From Pseudomonas paralcaligenes (lineage in GTDB: Bacteria > Pseudomonadota > Gammaproteobacteria > Pseudomonadales > Pseudomonadaceae), in contig NZ_BPFX01000001.1 of assembly GCF_019655855.1 (NCBI RefSeq), positions 1 to 64,000 of the forward strand: a stretch of 64,000 nt of DNA, written 5' to 3'. The notes beneath the pieces were generated by a model that did no database searches, was not told where the DNA came from, and saw only the letters and a list, made by a program, of their open reading frames with translations. The translations under genes and the position numbers were made by a program. Of this stretch, positions 36,740 to 44,940 are shown piece by piece (the first letter of the stretch is position 1; each line of letters opens with the position of its first letter).

Positions 36740-37795
36740 ATGAAACGCCTGCTGCTGGCTTCACTGCTGGGATCGGCCATCGTTCTGGGCAACCAGGCCA
36801 TGGCCAGCGAAGACCTGAAGGCGCTGGAACAGGCCGCCCGCGCCGAGGGCGAAGTCAACAGCGTCGGCATGCCCGACAGCTGGGCCAACTGGAAGGACAC
36901 CTGGGCCGACCTGAACAGGCTGTACGGCCTGAAGCACATGGACACCGACATGAGCTCGGCCCAGGAAATCGCCAAGTTCGAGGCCGAGAAGGACAACGCC
37001 AGCGCCGACATCGGCGACGTCGGCGCCGCCTTCGGTCCCATCGCCGTGCAGAAGGGCGTGACCCAGCCCTACAAGCCGAGCACCTGGGAGCAGATCCCGG
37101 CCTGGGCCAAGGACCAGGACGGCCACTGGATGCTGGCCTATACCGGCTCCATCGCCTTCATCGTCAACAAGCAGCTGGTCAAGGAGGCCCCCAGGTCCTG
37201 GGCCGATCTCAAACAAGGCAGCTACCGGGTCGCCATCGGCGATGTCAGCGCCGCCGCCCAGGCCGTCAACGGCGTGCTCGCCGCGGCCATCGCCAACGGC
37301 GGCGACGAGAAGAACATCCAGCCGGGCCTGGACTTCTTCGCCGAGATCGCCAAGCAGGGCCGTCTGTCGCTGTCCAACCCGAACATCCAGACCCTGGAGA
37401 AGGGCGAGGTGGAAGTCGGCGTGGTGTGGGACTTCAACGGCCTGTCCTACCGCGCCCAGATCGACCCGAGCCGCTTCGAGGTGCTGATCCCGTCCGACGG
37501 CTCGGTGATCTCCGGCTACACCACCGTCATCAACAAGTACGCCCGGCATCCGAACGCCGCCAAGCTGGCGCGCGAGTACATCCTCAGCGACGCCGGCCAG
37601 ATCAACCTGGCCAAGGGCAACGCCCGGCCGATCCGCGCCGAGCACCTGACCCTGCCGGCCGAGGTTCAGGCCCAGCTGCTGCCCAACGAGCAGTACGCCA
37701 AGGTCCAGCCGATCAGGGATGCCGCCGCCTGGGAGGCGACCTCCAAGGCCCTGCCGCAGCTGTGGCAGGAACACGTGATCATCGAAATGCAGTGA
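36740..37795 (+). CDS. ABC importer periplasmic binding protein (Fe/polyamine/phosphonate class)
   Basis: The 351-residue protein has a signal peptide (cleavage after AMA, about residue 22) and a family-1/PotD-type binding fold: EGEVNSVGMPDSWANWKDTWADLNRLYGL, FIVNKQLVKEAPRSWADLKQGSYRVAIGD and KGEVEVGVVWDFNGLSYRAQI. GGAG stands seven bases before the ATG. It opens the operon with two permeases, an ATPase and a HAD phosphatase. Related systems carry polyamines, iron or aminoalkylphosphonates; the substrate here is not determined. Confidence 0.87.
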   Translation: MKRLLLASLLGSAIVLGNQAMASEDLKALEQAARAEGEVNSVGMPDSWANWKDTWADLNRLYGLKHMDTDMSSAQEIAKFEAEKDNASADIGDVGAAFGPIAVQKGVTQPYKPSTWEQIPAWAKDQDGHWMLAYTGSIAFIVNKQLVKEAPRSWADLKQGSYRVAIGDVSAAAQAVNGVLAAAIANGGDEKNIQPGLDFFAEIAKQGRLSLSNPNIQTLEKGEVEVGVVWDFNGLSYRAQIDPSRFEVLIPSDGSVISGYTTVINKYARHPNAAKLAREYILSDAGQINLAKGNARPIRAEHLTLPAEVQAQLLPNEQYAKVQPIRDAAAWEATSKALPQLWQEHVIIEMQ

Positions 37796-37899
37796 ACGCG
37801 ACGCGGAGCCCGCACAGGCTCCGCTTTCATCGTGGTCATGCGCTGACGCACACTGGCCCGGCGCACCCCGCGACAACCCCTGTACAAGGAGCCGCTCAC

Positions 37900-38742
37900 G
37901 TGAGAGTCGCACTGCGCGGCAAGTGGCTGGCGCTGCTCTGCCTGCTGCCCTTCGCCGTTTTCTTCTTCGCCTTCCAGGTCGCCCCGCTGCTGTGGGTCGC
38001 GGTGCACAGCCTGATCGTCGGCGACGCCTGGAGCCTGGCCAACTTCGATAAGATCCTCGCCTCGCGCTTCTACCGGCAGGCCATCGGGCACAGCCTGGAG
38101 ATCGCCTTCTGGTCGAGCCTGTTCGGCATCGCCATCGCCATCCTCGGCAGCTACTCCCTGCGCCAGGTGGACTCGAAACTGCGCGACTTCGTCATGGCCT
38201 TCTCCAACATGACCAGCAACTTCGCCGGGGTGCCGCTGGCCTTCGCCTTCATCATCCTGCTCGGCTTCAACGGCGCGCTGACCCTGCTGCTCAAGCAGGC
38301 CGGGCTGATCGAGGGCTTCAACCTCTACTCCAAGACCGGCCTGATCGTGCTCTACACCTATTTCCAGATTCCACTGGGCGTGCTGCTGCTCTACCCCGCC
38401 TTCGACGCCCTGCGCGAGGACTGGCGCGAATCGGCCCAGCTGCTCGGCGCCGGCCCCTGGCAGTTCTGGCGCCACATCGGCCTGCCGGTGCTGACCCCGG
38501 CGCTGCTCGGCACCTTCGTCATCCTGCTGGCCAACGCCCTGGGCGCCTATGCCACCGTGTACTACCTGACCACCGGCAACTTCAACGTGCTGCCGATCCG
38601 CATCGCCGGCCTGGTGGCCGGCGACATCAGCCTCGACCCGAACCTGGCCAGCGCCCTGGCGATGGTGCTGGTCGGCCTGATGGCGCTGATCACCGTGGTG
38701 CACCAGTGGCTGCTGCGCAGGAGCTACCACGATGCGCGCTGA
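37900..38742 (+). CDS. ABC importer permease 1
   Basis: The 280-residue inner-membrane protein has six membrane segments and the EAA-type loop (EDWRESAQLLGAGPWQFWRHIGLPVLTPALL) that contacts the ATPase. It belongs to the PotB/PhnU-like permeases. The GTG at 37900 follows AAGGAG by eight bases, which decides the start over the longer open frame. It overlaps permease 2 by 11 bp. Confidence 0.9.
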   Translation: MRVALRGKWLALLCLLPFAVFFFAFQVAPLLWVAVHSLIVGDAWSLANFDKILASRFYRQAIGHSLEIAFWSSLFGIAIAILGSYSLRQVDSKLRDFVMAFSNMTSNFAGVPLAFAFIILLGFNGALTLLLKQAGLIEGFNLYSKTGLIVLYTYFQIPLGVLLLYPAFDALREDWRESAQLLGAGPWQFWRHIGLPVLTPALLGTFVILLANALGAYATVYYLTTGNFNVLPIRIAGLVAGDISLDPNLASALAMVLVGLMALITVVHQWLLRRSYHDAR

Positions 38743-39532
38743 AGCCAGGCCCGCCGCCCTCTACCACCGCGTGGTGGTCTGGCTGCTGTTCGCCATCCTG
38801 CTGCTGCCGCTGGCGGCCACCCTGCTCTATTCGCTGTCCACCAGCTGGTCGGCGACCATCCTGCCGGACGGCCTGACCCTCAAGTGGTACCTGGCGCTGT
38901 GGAGCGACGCGCGCTTCCTCGCCGCCTTCGGCCAGTCGCTGCTGGTGTGCGTCGGCGCACTGCTGCTGGCGGTGCTGCTGATCCTGCCGCTGCTGTTCGT
39001 GGTGCACTACCACTTCCCCAGGCTCGACCGGCTGATGAACATCCTCATCTTGCTGCCGTTCGCGGTGCCGCCGGTGGTGTCCTCGGTAGGCCTGCTGCAG
39101 CTCTACGGCTCCGGCCCGCTGGCGATGGTCGGCACACCGTGGATCCTGATCGGCTGCTACTTCACCGTGGCCCTGCCGTTCATGTACCGTGCGATCACCA
39201 ACAACCTGCAGGCGATCAACCTGCGCGACCTGGTGGATGCCGCCCACCTGCTCGGCGCCAGCACCTGGAAGGCCGCGCTTCTGGTGGTGCTGCCCAACCT
39301 GCGCAACGGCCTGATGGTGTCGCTGTTCCTCTCGTTCAGCTTCCTGTTCGGCGAGTTCGTGTTCGCCAACCTGCTGGTCGGCACCCGCTACGAGACCCTG
39401 CAGGTGTACCTGAACAACATGCGCAACAGCAGCGGCCACTTCAACAGCGCCCTGGTGATTTCCTACTTCTTCTTCGTACTACTGTTCACCTGGGCGGCCA
39501 CCCGCCTGAACAAGGACAAGACACAGGCATGA
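38732..39532 (+). CDS. ABC importer permease 2
   Basis: The 266-residue partner permease has six membrane segments and its own EAA loop (LRDLVDAAHLLGASTWKAALLVVLPNLRNGLM). It resembles PotC/PhnV. Both ends overlap neighbouring genes (11 bp with permease 1, 4 bp with the ATPase gene), marking one tightly coupled operon. Confidence 0.9.
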   Translation: MRAEARPAALYHRVVVWLLFAILLLPLAATLLYSLSTSWSATILPDGLTLKWYLALWSDARFLAAFGQSLLVCVGALLLAVLLILPLLFVVHYHFPRLDRLMNILILLPFAVPPVVSSVGLLQLYGSGPLAMVGTPWILIGCYFTVALPFMYRAITNNLQAINLRDLVDAAHLLGASTWKAALLVVLPNLRNGLMVSLFLSFSFLFGEFVFANLLVGTRYETLQVYLNNMRNSSGHFNSALVISYFFFVLLFTWAATRLNKDKTQA

Positions 39533-40518
39533 GCTACCTTTCCATCCGCAATCTGCACAAACGCTACGGCGCCACGCCGGTGTTCCAGGACATCCACTGC
39601 GAGATCGGGCGTGGCGAGTTCGTCACCCTGCTCGGCCCCTCCGGCTGCGGCAAGTCCACCCTGCTGCGCTGCATCGCCGGCCTGACCGGGGTCGATGGCG
39701 GGCAGATCCTCCTCGACGGCCAGGACCTGGTGCCGCTGTCGCCGCAGAAGCGCGGCGTCGGCATGGTGTTCCAGAGCTACGCCCTGTTTCCCAACATGAC
39801 GGTCGCGCAGAACGTCGCCTTCGGCCTGCGCATGCAGAAGGTCGGCAAGGACGAGAGCGCCCGGCGGGTCGGCGAGGTGCTGCGCCTGGTGGAGCTGAAC
39901 GACTACGCCACGCGCTACCCGCACCAGCTCTCCGGCGGCCAGTGCCAGCGCGTGGCCCTGGCCCGCTCGCTGGTCACCCGCCCGCGCCTGCTGCTGCTCG
40001 ACGAGCCGCTGTCGGCCCTCGACGCGCGCATCCGCAAGCACCTGCGCGAGCAGATCCGCACCATCCAGCAGGAGCTGGGGCTGACCACCCTGTTCGTCAC
40101 CCATGACCAGGAAGAGGCGCTGACCATGAGCGACCGCATCTTCCTGATGAACGCCGGGCGGATCGTCCAGAGCGGCGACGCCGAATCCCTCTATACCGAG
40201 CCCGTCGACGCCTTCGCCGCCGGCTTCATCGGCAACTACAACCTGCTCGACGCCGAGGCCGCCAGCCGCCTGCTGCTGCGCCCGGTGGGCGGCCGCATCG
40301 CCATCCGTCCCGAGGCCATCCGCTTGGAGGACAGCGGCGCCATCGCCGCCGAAGTGCTCGGCCACAGCCTGCTCGGCAACGTCATCCGCTACCGGGTACA
40401 GGCCAACGGCGTGGAATTGCTGGTGGACGTGCTCAATCGCTCGCAAGGCTCGCTGATCGACAGGGGCCAGTGCGTCGGCCTGTCCATCGACAGCGCTTCG
40501 ATCCGGGAGGTGGCCTGA
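39529..40518 (+). CDS. ABC importer ATP-binding protein
   Basis: The 329-residue ATPase has Walker A GPSGCGKST (residues 36-44), Q-loop GMVFQSYALFPN, signature LSGGQCQRVALARSL, Walker B LLLLDEP, D-loop SALDA and switch His in FVTHDQEEA. The last 90 residues form a TOBE-type regulatory domain (IAIRPEAIRLEDSGAIAAEVLGHSLLGNVIRYRV), as in PotA/FbpC. It powers the importer encoded just upstream. Confidence 0.93.
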   Translation: MSYLSIRNLHKRYGATPVFQDIHCEIGRGEFVTLLGPSGCGKSTLLRCIAGLTGVDGGQILLDGQDLVPLSPQKRGVGMVFQSYALFPNMTVAQNVAFGLRMQKVGKDESARRVGEVLRLVELNDYATRYPHQLSGGQCQRVALARSLVTRPRLLLLDEPLSALDARIRKHLREQIRTIQQELGLTTLFVTHDQEEALTMSDRIFLMNAGRIVQSGDAESLYTEPVDAFAAGFIGNYNLLDAEAASRLLLRPVGGRIAIRPEAIRLEDSGAIAAEVLGHSLLGNVIRYRVQANGVELLVDVLNRSQGSLIDRGQCVGLSIDSASIREVA

Positions 40519-41171
40519 TGGCCCTGGCGATCTTCGACCTCGACGAAACCCTGATCCATGGCGACTGCGCCTCGCTCTGGGCGCAGCACATGGCCGACCT
40601 CCAGTGGGTCGACCGCGATTCCTTCGTGCCCCGCGAGCAGGAGCTGATGGCGCTGTACTCCCGCGGCGAGCTGGCGATGGAGGACTACATGGCCTTCACC
40701 CTGGCACCGCTGGTGGGACGCACGCCGGAGGAGGTGGAATTCATCGTCGGCCCCTTCGTCGAGGACGTGATCGAGCCGATCATCTTCAGCGACGCCATGC
40801 GCTGCCTGGCGGCCCACCGCGCCGCCGGCGACCGCCTGCTGATCGTCTCCGCCTCGGCGCATTTCCTGGTGAGCGCCATCGCCGAACGACTCGGCGTGGC
40901 GGAAGTGCTGGCCATCGACTGCGAACTGCAGCATGGCGGCTACAGCGGCAACCTCTCAGGCGTCCCTACCTACCGCGAAGGCAAGGTCACGCGACTGCGG
41001 GCCTGGCTGGAGAGCGAGGGCGAATCGCTCGACGGCGCGCACTTCTACTCCGACTCGCACAACGACCTGCCGCTGCTGCAGCTCGTCCCGCACCCCCACA
41101 CCGTCAACCCGGACCCGACCCTGCGCGCTCACGCCGAGCAGGCCGGCTGGGATATCCTGCACTGGAACTGA
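40518..41171 (+). CDS. HAD-IB family phosphatase, last gene of the ABC operon
   Basis: The 217-residue enzyme has the HAD nucleophile motif FDLDET (Asp7, Asp9), motif II LIVSASAHF, the conserved Lys in YREGKVTRLRAWL and motif IV YSDSHNDLPLL. It resembles the PSP-like HAD-IB group that removes phosphate from small metabolites. The ATG overlaps the ATPase stop (TGATG), so it is part of the transport operon. This suggests that the imported substrate is phosphorylated or becomes so; the compound is unknown. Confidence 0.87.
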   Translation: MALAIFDLDETLIHGDCASLWAQHMADLQWVDRDSFVPREQELMALYSRGELAMEDYMAFTLAPLVGRTPEEVEFIVGPFVEDVIEPIIFSDAMRCLAAHRAAGDRLLIVSASAHFLVSAIAERLGVAEVLAIDCELQHGGYSGNLSGVPTYREGKVTRLRAWLESEGESLDGAHFYSDSHNDLPLLQLVPHPHTVNPDPTLRAHAEQAGWDILHWN

Positions 41172-41210
41172 CCGACCTCCGAGCAACGCCCCCAAGGCAA
41201 GGATGCCAAC

Positions 41211-41597
41211 GTGAAATACCCCCTCCTCGCGCTCTGCCTGCTGGCCGCCCCCACGCTGCAGGCCCAGGTCTTCGTCTGCCCGCAGGCGCCACAGGCGGCC
41301 GGCGCCGACTGGCAGCGCTTCACGCCCGATACGCCCGCGCCCGACGGCGGGTGGCGATCCATCATCGAGCTGTACGCGGGCGACCCGCGCCAGGGAGCCG
41401 CGCTGATCGAGTCGGATTCGGTCAACGAGATCGGCGTCGCACCGCTGGACTGGACCCTCTCCGGCCAGCCGCCATACATGGCCTGCACCTTCGCCGACAA
41501 CGAGCTGCGCCTGGTCCACCCGCTGCCGGCCGGCCTGAGCTACTGCGTGGCCGACAACGAATTCGAGGACCTGCACGCGCAGCTGGAGTGCCGCTGA
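41211..41597 (+). CDS. Small secreted protein, STY0301-like
   Basis: The 128-residue protein has a signal peptide (to about residue 19) and a mature domain with four cysteines (FVCPQAP, YMACTF, LSYCVAD, LECR) likely to form disulfides. The pattern CP...GW...Y...GxP...DN..L is found in small STY0301-type secreted proteins of unknown function. The start is a GTG with AAGGA upstream. It may be the last gene of the ABC operon (39 bp gap) or separate. Confidence 0.65.
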   Translation: MKYPLLALCLLAAPTLQAQVFVCPQAPQAAGADWQRFTPDTPAPDGGWRSIIELYAGDPRQGAALIESDSVNEIGVAPLDWTLSGQPPYMACTFADNELRLVHPLPAGLSYCVADNEFEDLHAQLECR

Positions 41598-41601
41598 GGC
41601 C

Positions 41602-42564
41602 TCAGCCCAGGCTCTCGTCGACCAGCAGCACCAGCTTGCCGGCCACGCCATTACCAGCCAGCTCGGCGAAGGCCTGCTCGGCGTCCGCAGCCGGGAAGGC
41701 CCGCTCGAGCCGGGGCTGCAGCCGCCCTTCCTCGAACAGCGGCCAGACATGGCGCTGCAGGTCGGCCATCAGCTCGGCCTTGAACTGTTCGTCGCGATTG
41801 CGCAGGGTCGAGCCGATCAGCTGGATGCGCTTGCCCAGCACCAGGGCCATGTCCAGCTGCGCCTTGCTGCCGCCCATCAGACCGATGTTCACCCAGCGAC
41901 CGTCGCGCGCCAGCAGCTGCAGGTTGATCTCGGCGTAGTTCGCCCCCACCGGGTCGAGGATCACATCGAACGGCCCGAAGTCGCGCAGGCTCTCCAGCCC
42001 CTCGCCACGCAGCGCGCCACCCTGGGCGCCGAGTTCCTCGCAGTAGGCCAGGCGCTGCGCCGAACCGACGCTGACCCAGCACGGGTTGCCGAAGGCCTTG
42101 CACAGCTGGATCGCTGCCGAGCCCACGCCGCTGGCCCCGGCGTGCAGCAGCACCTTTTCGCCGGGCTTGAGCGCGGCCAGCTGGAACAGGTTGAGCCAGG
42201 CGGTGGCGTACACCTCCGGCAGCGCCGCCGCCTCGGCCAGGGACAGCCCCGCCGGCACCGGCAGCGCGTGGCGCGCGTCGACCACCACCTCCTCGGCCAT
42301 GCCGCCGCCGGCGAGCAGGCAGCAGACCCGGTCGCCCACCTGCCACGAGCTGCCGGCGCCGACCTCGGCGATCACCCCCGAGCATTCGAGGCCGAGGATG
42401 TCGCTGGCGCCCGGTGGTGGCGGGTAATGCCCGGCACGCTGTAACAGGTCGGCCCGGTTCAGTCCCGCCGCGGCCACGCGAATGCGGACCTGTCCCACAT
42501 CGCAGGCAGGAGACGGTCTTTCGACCCACTCCAACTGCCCTTCGACGCCTTGCAATGCCTTCAT
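41602..42564 (-). CDS. NAD(P)H quinone oxidoreductase (PIG3-type, zinc-independent MDR)
   Basis: The 320-residue protein is a medium-chain reductase without the zinc-binding cysteines: GLNRADLLQRAGHYPPPPGASDILGLECSGVIAEVG at the N-terminus, the nucleotide motif HAGASGVGSAAIQLCKAFG in the middle and GSTLRNRDEQFKAEL in the PIG3 C-terminus. It is likely a cytoplasmic NADPH-dependent quinone reductase. It is convergent with the STY0301-like gene and divergent from the protease gene. Confidence 0.9.
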   Translation of the reverse strand: MKALQGVEGQLEWVERPSPACDVGQVRIRVAAAGLNRADLLQRAGHYPPPPGASDILGLECSGVIAEVGAGSSWQVGDRVCCLLAGGGMAEEVVVDARHALPVPAGLSLAEAAALPEVYATAWLNLFQLAALKPGEKVLLHAGASGVGSAAIQLCKAFGNPCWVSVGSAQRLAYCEELGAQGGALRGEGLESLRDFGPFDVILDPVGANYAEINLQLLARDGRWVNIGLMGGSKAQLDMALVLGKRIQLIGSTLRNRDEQFKAELMADLQRHVWPLFEEGRLQPRLERAFPAADAEQAFAELAGNGVAGKLVLLVDESLG

Positions 42565-42719
42565 GCTGCCTCCATAGTGAGTGAGCCCCCCGGTACAGAC
42601 AGTACGCGGCTTCGCGCCTGATGCCGGGCTTTTGCGTTTTGTCGCCGGAACCGAACGGAACCTGGCGCTCCACTAGACGGCCTAATATGCGTTATCACTT
42701 GCCCTCGCGTCGAACCAAC

Positions 42720-44798
42720 ATGCATCGTCTCTTCTCCGCTACAGCCCTGGCCCTGCTACTCGGCCTGCACTCCCTGCCGGCCGCCGCCAAGGCCGCCGCG
42801 GAAAACTGGACCTACCTGCAGCCCGACCGCGAGCAGGTGATCGCCAGCCTCAACGTGGTCGAGCTGCTCAAGCGCCACCACTACAACAAGCCCCCGCTGA
42901 ACGACGAGCGCTCGGTGAAGATCTACGAGGGCTATCTCAAGATGCTCGACCCGGCGCGCAGCTACTTCACCGCCGCCGACATCGCCCAGTTCGACCGCTG
43001 GAAGACCAGGTTCGACGACTTCCTCAAGAGCGGCGACCTGGAGCCGGGCTTCGGCATCTACCGGGTCTACCTGCAACGCGCCGAAGAGCGGCTCGACCAG
43101 GTCGAGGCCATGCTCGAAGGCGGCGTCGACAAGATCGACTTCACCCTCGACGAGAGCCTGCTGGTGGACCGCGAGAAGGCCCCCTGGGCCAAGGACAAGG
43201 CCGAGCTGGACGACCTCTGGCGCAAGCGTGTCAAGGACGAGGTCCTGCGCCTGAAGATCGCCGGCAAGGAACCCAAGGACATCCAGGAACTGCTGCTCAA
43301 GCGCTACAAGAACCAGCGCAAGCGCCTGGAGCAGACCCGTGGCGAGGACGTGTTCCAGGCCTACATCAACGCCTTCGCCCAGACCTACGACCCGCACACC
43401 AACTACCTGTCGCCGGACAACGCCGAGAACTTCGACATCAACATGAGCCTGTCGCTGGAAGGCATCGGTGCCGTGCTGCAGACCGACAGCGAATACGTCA
43501 AGGTGGTGCGCCTGGTACCTGCCGGCCCGGCCGAGAAGAGCAAGCAGGTCGCCCCCGCCGACAAGATCATCGGCGTCGCCCAGGGCGACAAGGAAATGGT
43601 CGACGTGATCGGCTGGCGCCTGGACGAAGTGGTCAAGCTGATCCGCGGTCCGAAGGGCTCCAAGGTGCGCCTGGAAGTGATCCCGGCTAGCAACGCGCCG
43701 AGCGACCAGACCAGCAAGGTGGTCACCATCGTCCGCGAGGCCGTGAAGCTGGAAGAGCAGGCCGCGCAGAAATCCGTGCTCAAGCTGCAGCACGACGGCC
43801 GTGACTACAAGCTCGGGGTGATCAAGATCCCGGCCTTCTATCTGGACTTCAAGGCCTACCGCGCCCACGACCCCAACTACAAGAGCACCACCCGCGACGT
43901 GAAGCGCCTGCTGGGTGAGCTGAAGGACGAGAAGGTTGACGGCGTGGTCATCGACCTGCGCGACAACGGCGGTGGCTCCCTGCAGGAAGCCACCGAGCTG
44001 ACGGGCCTGTTCATCAACCAGGGCCCCACCGTGCTGGTGCGCAACAGCGACGGTCGCGTCCAGGTGCTGGCCGACGAGGACCCCGGCGTGTTCTACGACG
44101 GCCCGCTGGCCGTGCTGGTGGACCGCCTCTCGGCCTCCGCCTCGGAGATTTTCGCCGGTGCCATGCAGGACTACCACCGGGCGCTGATCCTCGGCGGCCA
44201 GACCTTCGGCAAGGGCACCGTGCAGTCCATCCAGGAACTCAACCATGGCGAGCTGAAGCTGACCATGGCCAAGTTCTACCGCGTCTCCGGCCAGAGCACC
44301 CAGCACCAGGGCGTCCTGCCGGACATCGCCTACCCCGATATCGTGGACACCAAGCAGATCGGCGAGAGTGCCCTGCCGGAAGCCATGCCGTGGGACAGCA
44401 TCAAGCCGGCGGTCAACCCGGAGATCGATCCCTACAAGCCGTTCCTGGCCCAGCTGAAATCACGCCACGAGTCGCGCACCGCGGAGAATCCGGACTTCGT
44501 CTTCGCCCGCGAACGGCTCGACCTGACCCAGAAGCTGATGGCCGAGACCACCGTCAGCCTCAACGAGCAGGCCCGCCGCGCCCGGCATGCCGAGATCGAG
44601 GCCAAGCAACTGGCGCTGGAAAACGCCAGGCGCAAGGCCAAAGGCGAAGAGCTGCTCAAGGAAATCAAGGAAGACGACGAGGACGTGACTCCGGTCGAGC
44701 CCGAGAAGACCAAGCCGGAAGACGATGCCTACCTGACCGAGAGCGGCCGCATCCTGCTCGACTACCTCGGCATGGAAGCCACCGTGGCCAAGCAATAG
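42720..44798 (+). CDS. prc: Carboxy-terminal processing (tail-specific) protease Prc/AlgO
   Basis: The 692-residue periplasmic protease has a signal peptide (to about residue 26), an N-terminal helical domain, a PDZ domain (about residues 235-330, NMSLSLEGIGAVLQ...GDKEMVDVIGWRLDEVVKLIRGPKGS) and the S41 catalytic core. Catalytic Ser473 is in RLSASASEIFA and Lys498 in FGKGTVQ, with Asp484 between them, equivalent to Ser430, Asp441 and Lys455 in E. coli. In P. aeruginosa, AlgO promotes alginate production by degrading MucA. The ATG at 42720 is the signal-peptide start. Confidence 0.94.
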   Translation: MHRLFSATALALLLGLHSLPAAAKAAAENWTYLQPDREQVIASLNVVELLKRHHYNKPPLNDERSVKIYEGYLKMLDPARSYFTAADIAQFDRWKTRFDDFLKSGDLEPGFGIYRVYLQRAEERLDQVEAMLEGGVDKIDFTLDESLLVDREKAPWAKDKAELDDLWRKRVKDEVLRLKIAGKEPKDIQELLLKRYKNQRKRLEQTRGEDVFQAYINAFAQTYDPHTNYLSPDNAENFDINMSLSLEGIGAVLQTDSEYVKVVRLVPAGPAEKSKQVAPADKIIGVAQGDKEMVDVIGWRLDEVVKLIRGPKGSKVRLEVIPASNAPSDQTSKVVTIVREAVKLEEQAAQKSVLKLQHDGRDYKLGVIKIPAFYLDFKAYRAHDPNYKSTTRDVKRLLGELKDEKVDGVVIDLRDNGGGSLQEATELTGLFINQGPTVLVRNSDGRVQVLADEDPGVFYDGPLAVLVDRLSASASEIFAGAMQDYHRALILGGQTFGKGTVQSIQELNHGELKLTMAKFYRVSGQSTQHQGVLPDIAYPDIVDTKQIGESALPEAMPWDSIKPAVNPEIDPYKPFLAQLKSRHESRTAENPDFVFARERLDLTQKLMAETTVSLNEQARRARHAEIEAKQLALENARRKAKGEELLKEIKEDDEDVTPVEPEKTKPEDDAYLTESGRILLDYLGMEATVAKQ

Positions 44799-44896
44799 CG
44801 CGTGTCACCGATGACGCGGCTCGCCGCGGCCAATTGAGACATGCCGAGCAATAAGACGAGGCGTAATCAAACGGTCATCGCTCTGTCGTGAAATAG

Positions 44897-44930
44897 GGGG
44901 GCCGGTAGCGATACCGGCCCCCTTGTTTTG
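44897..44930 (+). terminator. Intrinsic terminator of prc
   Basis: An 11-bp stem (44897-44907 with 44912-44922, GGGGGCCGGTA) with a GCGA loop is followed by TTGTTTTG. It closes the protease transcript just before the EAL-protein gene. Confidence 0.85.
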
Positions 44931-44940
44931 ACGCCGAGAG

